From CAZLHO01 sp964559455 (GTDB lineage: Bacteria > Krumholzibacteriota > Krumholzibacteriia > LZORAL124-64-63), in NCBI GenBank assembly GCA_964559455.1, contig CAZLHO010000054.1, forward strand, positions 1 through 18,345: 18,345 bases of DNA. Reading direction: 5' to 3'. Shown here one piece after another: positions 1 to 6,207 of this stretch. The position numbers and the translations under genes are program-made. Within the stretch, counting starts at the first letter, position 1; every line of letters starts with the position of its first letter. The notes under the pieces were generated by a model, which ran no database searches, was not told the DNA's origin, and worked only from the letters and a program-made list of their open reading frames with translations.

Positions 1-523
1 CGCGCCAGCTGCCGTCGAAGGCCGCCATGAACAGGGTGCTGCCGCTCAGGGCCACGGCGCGCCAGTCGCCGCCGGGGTCGTAGACGGCGGCCAGGGTCGG
101 CGCGGCCGGGTCCGAGACGTCGACGACGCACAGCCCGCCGGTGCCGTCGGCCAGGTAGGCGTGGCCGCCGCTGACCTCCAGGTCCCAGGCGGTGCCGCCG
201 GTGTTGTAGGTGCCCAGCTGCACGGACGCGGCGGGACCCGAGACGTCGTCTATCATCAGCCCCGCTTCGCCACAGGCCACGTAGGCCAGGTCGCCCTGCA
301 CGACCACCTCGTAGGGCACGCCTCCGATCTTCCTGCCGCCCAGAGACTCGGGCACGAAGTCCAGCAGGCTCAGTTCCCCGCCGCCCCACTCGGCGGTCGT
401 TCCGGCGGGGTCCATGTAGGCCTGCGTTGTGAAGTCCTCGGTGAACGAGGTGGGGATGCCGGCGGCGGCCGGCGCGGCGATCAGGGCCAGCAGCAGAAGG
501 GCGCGCTCGATGGATGCACGCAT
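1..523 (-). CDS. Exported LVIVD-repeat protein, N-terminal part (runs off the left edge)
   Basis: The first 174 residues are visible; the C-terminus lies outside the window. ATG at 523 follows GGAGG with a 7-nt gap. The protein opens with a signal peptide (charged MRASIER, then a Leu/Ala-rich core, cleavage near AAAG at about residue 22), so it is exported. After a short region (DFTTQAYMDPAGTTAEW), repeats begin that each carry a valine-rich strand followed by a Y/VAxGxxGL turn and a DVSxPAAP turn: VVVQGDLAYVACGEAGL, then LEVSGGHAYLADGTGGL with VVDVSDPAAP, then a third that is cut by the edge. This is the pattern of LVIVD repeats (beta-propeller-like, extracellular or envelope proteins of unknown partner). 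No catalytic role is visible; ligand or structural binding is inferred. It has its own promoter and is separated from the upstream SIMPL gene by a terminator. Confidence 0.82.
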   Translation of the reverse strand, partial: MRASIERALLLLALIAAPAAAGIPTSFTEDFTTQAYMDPAGTTAEWGGGELSLLDFVPESLGGRKIGGVPYEVVVQGDLAYVACGEAGLMIDDVSGPAASVQLGTYNTGGTAWDLEVSGGHAYLADGTGGLCVVDVSDPAAPTLAAVYDPGGDWRAVALSGSTLFMAAFDGSWR

Positions 524-605
524 GGGAAGACCTCCGATGACGAGGCTTCACGGCGCGGGATGACCGGGCGAGGGGCGCCGAGCAAATTCGAAGCGATACG
601 GAAGG

Positions 606-614
606 ATTATACCA
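606..614 (-). promoter_or_regulatory. Extended -10 promoter for the LVIVD gene
   Basis: On the minus strand the sequence reads TGGTATAAT: a perfect TATAAT (606-611) preceded by the extended -10 dinucleotide TG (613-614). At 17-bp spacing the -35 position (629-634) reads ATTTTT, a poor match, as extended -10 promoters allow. Initiation is expected near 599, giving a leader of about 75 nt before the ATG at 523. The TATAAT match is seen directly; promoter activity is inferred. Confidence 0.65.
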
Positions 615-628
615 CGGTCGGCGGGCGG

Positions 629-659
629 AAAAATAGGGCGGCGCTGCGCTGCGCCGCCC
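629..659 (-). terminator. Rho-independent terminator after the SIMPL gene
   Basis: A perfect 9-bp inverted repeat, GGGCGGCGC (636-644) and GCGCCGCCC (651-659), with a 6-nt loop. On the minus strand it is followed directly by TATTTTT (635-629). It lies about 20 nt past the stop codon of the SIMPL gene. The T tract coincides with the -35 position of the next gene's promoter. Confidence 0.82.
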
Positions 660-678
660 CGAAAACCCCTGTCCCGGA

Positions 679-1428
679 CTAGTCGATTGCGTACTCGACG
701 GTGACCACGGCCTTGATCGCCTTCTCGATCGTGCGCGTGTCGTAGGTGCCGTAGTCCGACACCATCGTCGAGTTGACCGGCGTGATCTGGAAGACGCCCT
801 GCCGCGCCGAGCGCAGCGCGCCCACCCGGCTGCCGCTGTTCTCGGCCAGCTGCGCGGCGCGGTCGCGGGCGTTGCGGGTGGCCTCGCCCAGCAGTTCGAT
901 CTTCATGTCCTCGATCTTCGAGTAGAAGTAGGACGGCTCCCAGCTGCGGAACTCCACGCCCTCGCGGATCAGGGCCGACGACTCGCCGGCCAGGCGCGAC
1001 ACCAGCGCCACGTCGTCCGACTCCAGGCTCAGCTGCTGGTTCAAGGCGTAGCCCTCGACGGTGTTGGTGCGGCGGCCGTCGGCGGTCATGCCGTACTGCG
1101 TCTCGGTGTTGACCGGCGAGACGGTCAGCTTGTCGCGGGGCACGCCCTGGGCGGCGAACCAGGCGAAGACCTTGTCGACGTCGCGCGAAAGCTGGGTGTA
1201 GGCGTCGGTCAGCCGCGGCGCGCGGGCCGAAACGTTGCCGCTCCAGCTGGCGACGTCCGACTCGATGCGACGTTCGGCGTAGCCCTTGACGGTGATCGTC
1301 TGGCCCGCCGACTTGACCTTCTCGAAGCTGCGCCCGATCAGCAGCGCGCTCACGATCAGGCCCAGGGCCAGGAAGAGACCCAGCGCGGGAAGGCCCGACT
1401 GGGTGCGAGAGTCGGCATGCGTCGTCAT
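679..1428 (-). CDS. SIMPL domain (DUF541) membrane-anchored periplasmic protein
   Basis: 249 residues. An N-terminal hydrophobic helix (about residues 13-31) with no clear cleavage site suggests a signal anchor, with the rest in the periplasm. The body begins ITVKGYAERRIESDVASWSG (about 45-64), the usual opening of the SIMPL/DUF541 fold, and shows the family's long amphipathic helix, a central NTVEGYALNQQLSL strand, EATRNARDRAAQLAE and a closing AVVTVEYAID strand. Length is normal for the family. The best known member is the periplasmic YggE of E. coli, linked to oxidative stress; the biochemical role is not established and none is claimed here. GGAGG lies 8-9 nt before the ATG. It appears monocistronic: a TTGACA promoter just upstream and a T-tailed terminator just downstream. 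Confidence 0.88.
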   Translation of the reverse strand: MTTHADSRTQSGLPALGLFLALGLIVSALLIGRSFEKVKSAGQTITVKGYAERRIESDVASWSGNVSARAPRLTDAYTQLSRDVDKVFAWFAAQGVPRDKLTVSPVNTETQYGMTADGRRTNTVEGYALNQQLSLESDDVALVSRLAGESSALIREGVEFRSWEPSYFYSKIEDMKIELLGEATRNARDRAAQLAENSGSRVGALRSARQGVFQITPVNSTMVSDYGTYDTRTIEKAIKAVVTVEYAID

Positions 1429-1466
1429 TGCTCTCTGCCTCCAGGTGGAACATGATGGTCGGGAAC

Positions 1467-1495
1467 ACCTTAGGACGGCGCGATGTTCCTGTCAA
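1467..1495 (-). promoter_or_regulatory. Sigma70-type promoter for the SIMPL gene
   Basis: On the minus strand a perfect TTGACA (1490-1495) is separated by exactly 17 nt from TAAGGT (1467-1472). Expected start near 1460, giving a leader of roughly 30 nt that contains the GGAGG site. The -35 is ideal; the -10 keeps only the conserved T1, A2 and T6. Confidence 0.65.
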
Positions 1496-1518
1496 ACCTG
1501 CGGCCGACGGCGGGGGAC

Positions 1519-1548
1519 TTGCGCCGGGGTGGCGCGACCTGCGATAAT
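1519..1548 (+). promoter_or_regulatory. Candidate promoter for the membrane-anchored hypothetical gene
   Basis: TTGCGC (1519-1524), an 18-nt spacer, then GATAAT (1543-1548), which is preceded by TGC (1540-1542) and so forms an extended -10. It lies divergently from the SIMPL promoter and would give a leader of about 55 nt before the ATG at 1610. Support is motif match and position only. Confidence 0.45.
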
Positions 1549-1609
1549 TGACGGTGAAAAGGCGCGTTGCGGCGGCGTAACGGTGCGTCGTCGCGCGTCC
1601 GGAGGACTC

Positions 1610-2578
1610 ATGTTCACGCGATCTCCGCTCACGTTCGTGCTGCTGTCGGTCCTGGTGGTCGGCGGTGTCCTCTTCGGGATCGGCTCCTTGTCGACCCCGT
1701 TGCTGGAGCACGCCCTGGGCGAGGTGATGGTGCTGGCCGCGCCACTGGGACCGGGCACGCCGGCGGTGGCCGCCCCGCCCGAGGGGATCGCGCGCGTCCA
1801 CCAGCCCGCCGACTCCGTGTCCGGGGCCGCCCGGACCGCCCGCAGGCTGCCGCGGGCCGCAGTGGCGGCGCCGCCCCCCGAGGAGATCCGCGAACCCCTC
1901 TTCGCCTTCGTCCTGCAGATGATCCGGGCCGACTCGCTGGGCGTGTGGCGCAGCGCCGACATCGAGGCCTTCATCGCCGAGCGCGGCGGCGCGCCCTCCC
2001 GGCTGCCCCTGGGCCGCTTGGTCTCGCTGAGCCGCGACGTGATGCCCGACAGCCTGGTCCGCGAGCGCCGCGGCGCCCGGTCGACCCGCCGCTGGATCCT
2101 GACCCTGGACGCCGACTGCGATTTCCCCATGCCCTACGCCATCCTGGGCTACCACCCCGGCACCCTGGCCGTGTCGCGCACCATCGAGGTCTCGGAGTGG
2201 CCGCTGGGCGACCTGAACCTCCGCGCCGGCGAGGACGGCGGGGTCGTGATGCATCCTCTCAGCGACGTCACGGCCCTGGGCCTGGAACGGGGCTACGTGG
2301 TGCTGGACGTCGACGGTTGGCTGGACGAGCTGCTGGGCAAGGCCCTGGACGACACCTGGACCGTCGGCTTCGCCCTGGCCCGCGCCGGCGACGGCTGGCT
2401 GGGCCTGGGGATCGGCCGCGGCCGGGGCGGACGGCGCATCTTCGGCGCCTTCGATTTCGCCGAGGACAAGGTCCGTCCCCACGGCGAGCCGCGGGAGCAG
2501 GCCCTGAGCCGCTTCTGCCGGGGCTATGTCCGCCACGGCATGGACGGCCCGAACCCGCCCTGGTCCTGGGATCGCTGA
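1610..2578 (+). CDS. Unrecognised protein with N-terminal membrane anchor
   Basis: 322 residues from an ATG preceded by GGAGG (1601-1605). I do not recognise the family. Residues 7-27 form one hydrophobic helix (FVLLSVLVVGGVLFGIGSL region) without a lipobox, so a membrane anchor or uncleaved signal is likely. Residues about 43-92 are rich in Ala and Pro with little predicted structure, as in an envelope linker. Residues 93-322 look like a folded domain with repeated strand-like stretches (RWILTLDADCDF, YAILGYHPG, GYVVLDVDGWLDELL, WTVGFALARAGDGWLGLGIG) and a Gly/Arg-rich GRGRGGRR turn. There is no catalytic motif I can name. GC-rich codon use matches its neighbours, with no sign of recent transfer. 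It is divergent from the SIMPL gene and 58 nt before the acylphosphatase gene, which has its own promoter-like motif. Confidence 0.72.
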   Translation: MFTRSPLTFVLLSVLVVGGVLFGIGSLSTPLLEHALGEVMVLAAPLGPGTPAVAAPPEGIARVHQPADSVSGAARTARRLPRAAVAAPPPEEIREPLFAFVLQMIRADSLGVWRSADIEAFIAERGGAPSRLPLGRLVSLSRDVMPDSLVRERRGARSTRRWILTLDADCDFPMPYAILGYHPGTLAVSRTIEVSEWPLGDLNLRAGEDGGVVMHPLSDVTALGLERGYVVLDVDGWLDELLGKALDDTWTVGFALARAGDGWLGLGIGRGRGGRRIFGAFDFAEDKVRPHGEPREQALSRFCRGYVRHGMDGPNPPWSWDR

Positions 2579-2617
2579 CCGCATCCGCCGCGATTTTGAT
2601 TGTCCAGGCGCCCCCGC

Positions 2618-2630
2618 GATCTGCTAGCCT
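2618..2630 (+). promoter_or_regulatory. Extended -10 element before the acylphosphatase gene
   Basis: GATCTGCTAGCCT contains TGC followed by TAGCCT (2625-2630). The -35 region is weak (TTGTCC at 2600-2605, 19-nt spacing). Transcription would start around 2637, which is the A of the acylphosphatase ATG, so the mRNA would be leaderless; no Shine-Dalgarno sequence precedes that ATG. The same 13-base motif, with one change, precedes the beta-propeller gene at 16479-16491. Confidence 0.5.
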
Positions 2631-2636
2631 CCCGGC

Positions 2637-2927
2637 ATGGATGTCCGTCGACGGCAGGAAAGGGCGCGCATCGTCGTCACCGGCCGCGTGCAGGGCGTGG
2701 GCTTCCGCTGGTTCGTGACCGAGGAGACCCGCTGGCTGGGGCTCGTGGGCATGGTCGCCAACCGGGAGGACGGCAGCGTCCTGATCGAAGCCGAGGGACG
2801 CCGCGATGCATTGACGCGCCTGGTCGGCCGCGTGGCCGTCGGCCCGCCCGCCGCCCGCGTCGACTCCCTCGATGTCGATTGGGGCGAGCGCCAGGGCACC
2901 TTCTCGGATTTCGCGATCGTCCGCTGA
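2637..2927 (+). CDS. acyP: Acylphosphatase
   Basis: 96 residues, the usual size of this family. Acylphosphatase hydrolyses carboxyl-phosphate bonds of small acyl phosphates such as acetyl phosphate or carbamoyl phosphate in the cytoplasm. The phosphate-binding loop GRVQGVGFRWF (residues 16-26) contains the catalytic arginine R24, and GMVANREDGSV (38-48) contains the catalytic asparagine N42, so both key residues are intact. The C-terminal strand is FSDFAIVR. The ATG at 2637 is chosen because the conserved fold starts at residue 11 and no in-frame start further upstream is plausible. No Shine-Dalgarno is present (the preceding bases are CCTCCCGGC), consistent with leaderless translation. A separate promoter follows its stop codon, so the HAD gene behind it can be expressed independently. 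Confidence 0.93.
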   Translation: MDVRRRQERARIVVTGRVQGVGFRWFVTEETRWLGLVGMVANREDGSVLIEAEGRRDALTRLVGRVAVGPPAARVDSLDVDWGERQGTFSDFAIVR

Positions 2928-2942
2928 GCGGGGTCCGCGATC

Positions 2943-2971
2943 TGGTCAGCGGCGCCGCTGACGACTATCTT
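2943..2971 (+). promoter_or_regulatory. Promoter for the HAD phosphatase gene
   Basis: TGGTCA (2943-2948), a 17-nt spacer, then TATCTT (2966-2971). It lies in the 116-nt gap between the acylphosphatase stop and the HAD start, giving an expected start near 2978. The spacer contains most of a perfect 18-bp palindrome, listed separately. Confidence 0.5.
2945..2962 (+). promoter_or_regulatory. Perfect 18-bp palindrome, possible operator
   Basis: GTCAGCGGCGCCGCTGAC is its own reverse complement over all 18 bases. It overlaps the proposed -35 and fills the spacer of the HAD promoter, the position expected for a dimeric repressor site. It has no loop and no T tract, so a terminator for the acylphosphatase gene is a less good explanation. 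The regulator, if any, is not identified in the window. Confidence 0.45.
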
Positions 2972-2991
2972 GATGGGGTATTCCGGTTTCG

Positions 2992-3013
2992 GGGCCGGCC
3001 GCGGGGCCGGCCC
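2992..3013 (+). promoter_or_regulatory. 5'-leader hairpin, copy 1 (HAD gene)
   Basis: Stem GGGCCGGC (2992-2999) with GCCGGCCC (3006-3013), loop CGCGGG, followed by CGACGCC. A close relative with one compensated base pair (A-T for G-C at pair 2) lies in the leader of the receiver gene at 5693-5713 and is also followed by CGACGCC. The function is unknown; a 5'-UTR element or protein-binding site is inferred from the repetition and position. Confidence 0.4.
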
Positions 3014-3043
3014 GACGCCTTCACGGGCTGGACAGGAGCGCAG

Positions 3044-3934
3044 ATGTCCGGGAGTCCCGCCGCCGACCGCCTGCTCGTCTCGCTGGACGTCGACGGCACC
3101 CTGATCGACACCGAGTTCGACGACCACGTGCGCCCGCGCGAGATCGCCGCCCTGCGCGCCGTTCGCGAGGCCGGCCACGAGCTGGCCCTGTGCACGGGCC
3201 GCAACGCCATGTCCACGGCCAAGATCGTCGCCTCGGCCGGAGGCGCCCTGGACGACGTCGGCCTGGTCCTGCTGAACGGGGCGCTGGTCGTGGGCGGTCG
3301 CCCGTCGCGGCGCCTGCGTCACGCCACTCTGGGCCGCGAGGTCCTGCGCCGCCTCGTGCTCCTGTTCAGGGAGTACGGGCTGGCGCCGGTCCTCTTCGCC
3401 AGCGACGGCGACGGCGGCCACGTCACCCACGAGGATCTGGCGGTCAACCCGGTGCTGGCCCGCTACCTGTCGAGACGCCGCGAGACGGTGGGCGGGATCG
3501 AGGTGGTCGACGACCTGCTGGCCGCGCTGCCGGCCGACGCCCTGGAACTGGGCACGATCGGCGAGACCGATCGCGTGCTGACCGCCGGCGAGCGCATCGG
3601 CGCCGAGCTGGGCGGCGCGGTGCGGGTGATCCACACCCAGTCGCTGCTGGCCGACGGCGCCTACATGTGGCTGGAGGTCTACCACCGGGACTGCGACAAG
3701 GGCAGCGGCGTGCGCCTGCTGGCCGAAGCCCTGGGTTTCGACCGCGGCCGGATCGTGGCCATCGGCGACAACTTCAACGACCTGGACATGTTCGCCGCGG
3801 CGGGACACCGTGTGGCGATGGGCAACGCCCCCGAGGCCGTGCGCGCCGCCGCCGACCGCGTGGGCCCGCCCGTGCGCGATCACGGCGCGGCCGTGGTGCT
3901 CGAGGAGATCGCCCGCGGAGCCTGGCCCGTCTGA
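3044..3934 (+). CDS. HAD superfamily hydrolase, Cof-type (subfamily IIB) phosphatase
   Basis: 296 residues from an ATG with GGAG five bases before it; the conserved core starts at residue 10. This is a cytoplasmic Mg-dependent phosphatase acting through an aspartyl-phosphate intermediate. Motif I is SLDVDGTLID with nucleophile D15 and acid/base D17; motif II is LCTGRN (T51); NGAL at 78-81 is typical of Cof-like proteins; motif III is K219 in CDKGSG; motif IV is GDNFNDLDMF with D242 and D246. All catalytic residues are present. The large C2 cap lies between about residues 82 and 205, as in sugar-phosphate and cofactor-phosphate phosphatases of the Cof family. The substrate cannot be read from the sequence. 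The PLP decarboxylase starts 59 nt after its stop without an obvious promoter or terminator between them, so the two may be cotranscribed. Confidence 0.9.
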   Translation: MSGSPAADRLLVSLDVDGTLIDTEFDDHVRPREIAALRAVREAGHELALCTGRNAMSTAKIVASAGGALDDVGLVLLNGALVVGGRPSRRLRHATLGREVLRRLVLLFREYGLAPVLFASDGDGGHVTHEDLAVNPVLARYLSRRRETVGGIEVVDDLLAALPADALELGTIGETDRVLTAGERIGAELGGAVRVIHTQSLLADGAYMWLEVYHRDCDKGSGVRLLAEALGFDRGRIVAIGDNFNDLDMFAAAGHRVAMGNAPEAVRAAADRVGPPVRDHGAAVVLEEIARGAWPV

Positions 3935-3993
3935 GCCGGCGCCCGGGGCATGACGCGCCGCCGCCCTGCGGCCGCGCGACGGAGGCCTGCACG

Positions 3994-5637
3994 ATGTTCG
4001 ACAGCCGATTCGAGAGCCGCAGCGACGGCCGGCCCGAGGCCTTCCCCGGCGAGGATGAGTTCCGCCGCATGGGCTACGCCTTCATCGACCTGATGGCCGA
4101 GTACCTGAACGGCCTCGAGGGGCGCCGCGTCTACGGCCCCGTCTCGCCGGCGGGCCTGGACGATCTCTTCGACGAGGAGATGCCCGAGACCGGCGCGCCC
4201 GTCGACGACCTGCTGCAGGAGGTGCGGTCGAAGGTCTTCCCCAACTCGATGGCCGTGGGCAGCCGCCGCTACTTCGGCATGATGAACCCCGCGCCGCTGC
4301 CGGTCGCCGTCTTCGCCGACGCCCTGGGCGCGGTCATGAACCAGAACGCCGCCTCGTGGCGCCACGCGCCGGCCGCGACGGCCATCGAGAAGCGGGTCGT
4401 GCGCTGGCTCTGCCGCCTGTACGGCATGGGGGAGGAGTCCTTCGGCACCTTCACCCCCGGCGGCTCCTTCGCCAACATCACGGGCCTGAAGCTGGCCATC
4501 AACCGCAAGCTGGGCCGCGACATGGCCAACTTCGACGGCAGCGAGCCGCCGCTGGGCGACGATCTGGGCCGGCTGACCTTCTACGCCTCGAGCCAGGCCC
4601 ACTACAGCTTCGACAAGGCGGCCGACCTGCTGGGCCTGGGCCTGGACCAGCTGCGCAAGATCCCCGTGGACCATCTCTACCGGCTGGATCCGGACCGCCT
4701 GGAAGAGGCGATCGCCGCCGACGAACGCGCCGGCCTGCGCCCCTGCTGCGTGATCGGCATCGCCGGCACCACGAACACCGGCAGCGTCGACAAGCTGGAC
4801 CGCCTGGCCGCCGTCGCCCGTCGTCACGCCTGCTGGTTCCACGTCGACGCCGCCTACGGCGGCGCCGTGATGCTCTCGGAGAAGTACCGGCACATGCTGC
4901 GCGGCGTGGAGCAGGCCGACTCGATCACCGTCGATCCGCACAAGTGGTTCTACGTGCCCTTCGAGGCCGGCGGCATCCTGGTGCGCGAGGGCGACTTCCT
5001 GCGCCGCAGCTTCCTGGTCCGCCCCGAGTATTACATGGAGCAGGCCCGCGCCGCCGAGGACGCCGACGACCGTTCCGCCGTGCTCGACGACTCCCGTGGC
5101 TTCCACATGGGCGACAAGGTCAACTTCTTCCAGTACGGCATCCAGGGCAGCCGCCGCTTCAACGCCCTGAAGTTCTGGCTGGCCCTGAAGATGGTCGGCC
5201 GCCGTCAGTTCGCCGACTGGATCGAGAAGGACATCGAGCTGGCGCGCGTCCTGGCCGGCCTGCTGCGCAGCGACCCCAGCTTCGAGCTGCTGGGCCCGAA
5301 CACCCTGGGCATCTGCACCTTCCGCTTCATCCCGATGATCCCGGGGGGCAGGGCGCCGCTGGGTCCCGACGAGGTCGACGACCTGAACCGCGACCTGCAG
5401 GAGACGGTCGAGCGCAACGGCGACGCCTGGTTCAGCCATACGATCCTGAAGGGCCGTGTGGCCCTGCGCGTGAACGTCGAGAACCGCAACATGGAACGCG
5501 GCGACATCGTGCGCCTGGTGCAGGTGCTGCGCCGCGCCGCCGCCGACCTGCTGCGCGAGCGCGGCCTGACGCCCGACCGCGGGCGGACCCGACCGCTGCC
5601 GGCGTCGCCGGCGGGGCGGGAGCAGGAGAAGGCCTGA
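3994..5637 (+). CDS. Group II pyridoxal phosphate-dependent decarboxylase
   Basis: 547 residues; the ATG lies 8 nt after GGAGG (3981-3985). It belongs to the fold-type I amino acid decarboxylases of the glutamate, aromatic amino acid and histidine decarboxylase superfamily. The PLP site is complete: TPGGSFAN (154-161, phosphate binding), H203 in SSQAHYSFDKA (ring stacking), D285 in HVDAAYGG (pyridine nitrogen) and the Schiff-base lysine K317 in VDPHKWFY. The N-terminal helices (GYAFIDLMAEYL) and RYFGMMNPAPLP (92-103) match the bacterial branch often labelled aspartate aminotransferase family or pyridoxal-dependent decarboxylase. The substrate is undetermined; aromatic amino acids, glutamate or aspartate are possible. 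The C-terminal 20 residues are charged and probably disordered. Located between the HAD phosphatase and the receiver gene, which has its own promoter. Confidence 0.92.
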   Translation: MFDSRFESRSDGRPEAFPGEDEFRRMGYAFIDLMAEYLNGLEGRRVYGPVSPAGLDDLFDEEMPETGAPVDDLLQEVRSKVFPNSMAVGSRRYFGMMNPAPLPVAVFADALGAVMNQNAASWRHAPAATAIEKRVVRWLCRLYGMGEESFGTFTPGGSFANITGLKLAINRKLGRDMANFDGSEPPLGDDLGRLTFYASSQAHYSFDKAADLLGLGLDQLRKIPVDHLYRLDPDRLEEAIAADERAGLRPCCVIGIAGTTNTGSVDKLDRLAAVARRHACWFHVDAAYGGAVMLSEKYRHMLRGVEQADSITVDPHKWFYVPFEAGGILVREGDFLRRSFLVRPEYYMEQARAAEDADDRSAVLDDSRGFHMGDKVNFFQYGIQGSRRFNALKFWLALKMVGRRQFADWIEKDIELARVLAGLLRSDPSFELLGPNTLGICTFRFIPMIPGGRAPLGPDEVDDLNRDLQETVERNGDAWFSHTILKGRVALRVNVENRNMERGDIVRLVQVLRRAAADLLRERGLTPDRGRTRPLPASPAGREQEKA

Positions 5638-5655
5638 CGCATCGCGCGAACGGTC

Positions 5656-5683
5656 TGGACAGCGGGGCGCGGGGCGCTATGAT
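5656..5683 (+). promoter_or_regulatory. Sigma70-type promoter for the receiver gene
   Basis: TGGACA (5656-5661), a 16-nt spacer, then TATGAT (5678-5683), a 5 of 6 match to the consensus -10. Expected start near 5690, which places the leader hairpin at the very 5' end of the transcript. Confidence 0.6.
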
Positions 5684-5692
5684 CGTGCCCGC

Positions 5693-5713
5693 GAGCCGGC
5701 GCGGGGCCGGCTC
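5693..5713 (+). promoter_or_regulatory. 5'-leader hairpin, copy 2 (receiver gene)
   Basis: Stem GAGCCGGC (5693-5700) with GCCGGCTC (5706-5713), loop GCGGG, followed after one base by CGACGCC. Compared with copy 1 at 2992-3013, stem pair 2 changes from G-C to A-T on both arms, while the loop core and downstream flank are kept. No T tract follows, so a terminator for the decarboxylase gene is unlikely. Confidence 0.4.
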
Positions 5714-5754
5714 CGACGCCGGCGCCGTACGCGCCGCCGAAGGGGAGGGATGAC

Positions 5755-6132
5755 GTGCCCAGGATCCTGCTGGTCGACGACGACGAGCCCAGCCGCAACC
5801 TCGTGGCCAAGATGCTCGAGAAGCTGTCCTTCGACTACGACACGGCCGAGAACGGGCGCGAGGCCCTGGATGCCGTGGCCGCCGCCGGCGAGAGCGACGG
5901 CTACTCCGCGGTGCTGATGGACGTGCAGATGCCGGTGCTCGACGGCCTGGACGCCGTGCGCAGCCTGCGCGATTCCGGCTGCTGCCTGCCGGTGATCGCG
6001 ATCACCGCCCACGCCCTGGCCGGCGATCGCGAGAAGTGCCTGCGCGCCGGCATGAACGACTACCTGAGCAAGCCGCTGTCCCTGTCCCACCTGCGCGACG
6101 CGCTGGCCCGCTGGGTCCCGGCCGGAGACTGA
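5755..6132 (+). CDS. Stand-alone CheY-like response regulator receiver
   Basis: 125 residues forming only a receiver domain, with no output domain. GTG start with GGGAGG (5743-5748) about 6 nt upstream; an ATG at 5750 is in another frame. The acidic pocket is D8-D9-D10 (LLVDDDEPS), the phospho-acceptor is D56 (LMDVQMPVLDG), the switch threonine is T84 (IAITAHA) and the conserved lysine is K106 (YLSKPLS). The ITAHALAGDREKCLRAGMNDYLSKP stretch is characteristic of receivers found at the C-terminus of hybrid histidine kinases, so it probably accepts phosphate from a kinase or phosphotransfer protein encoded elsewhere. It would signal by protein contact rather than DNA binding. Own promoter upstream; strong terminator 27 nt downstream. 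Confidence 0.93.
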   Translation: MPRILLVDDDEPSRNLVAKMLEKLSFDYDTAENGREALDAVAAAGESDGYSAVLMDVQMPVLDGLDAVRSLRDSGCCLPVIAITAHALAGDREKCLRAGMNDYLSKPLSLSHLRDALARWVPAGD

Positions 6133-6158
6133 ACGTTTCGTTGGACGGCCAATAACGA

Positions 6159-6193
6159 AGGAGCCGGTCCCGTCGGGGACCGGCTCCTCTTTT
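6159..6193 (+). terminator. Strong hairpin terminator between convergent genes
   Basis: A 12-bp perfect stem, GGAGCCGGTCCC (6160-6171) with GGGACCGGCTCC (6176-6187), GTCG tetraloop, extended by an A-T pair and followed on the plus strand by TCTTTT. It serves the receiver gene. On the minus strand the same stem is followed by TTCGTTATT, so it can also weakly end transcription of the P-loop gene whose stop is at 6208-6210. Confidence 0.85.
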
Positions 6194-6207
6194 CGGCGGT
6201 GAGGCGT

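Noticed and set aside
5693..5713. Leader hairpin as a terminator of the decarboxylase gene
   Set aside because: It lies after a good -10 for the receiver gene and is not followed by a T tract.
5750..5752. ATG as the start of the receiver gene
   Set aside because: It is out of frame with the receiver; the in-frame start is the GTG at 5755 with a well-placed GGGAGG.
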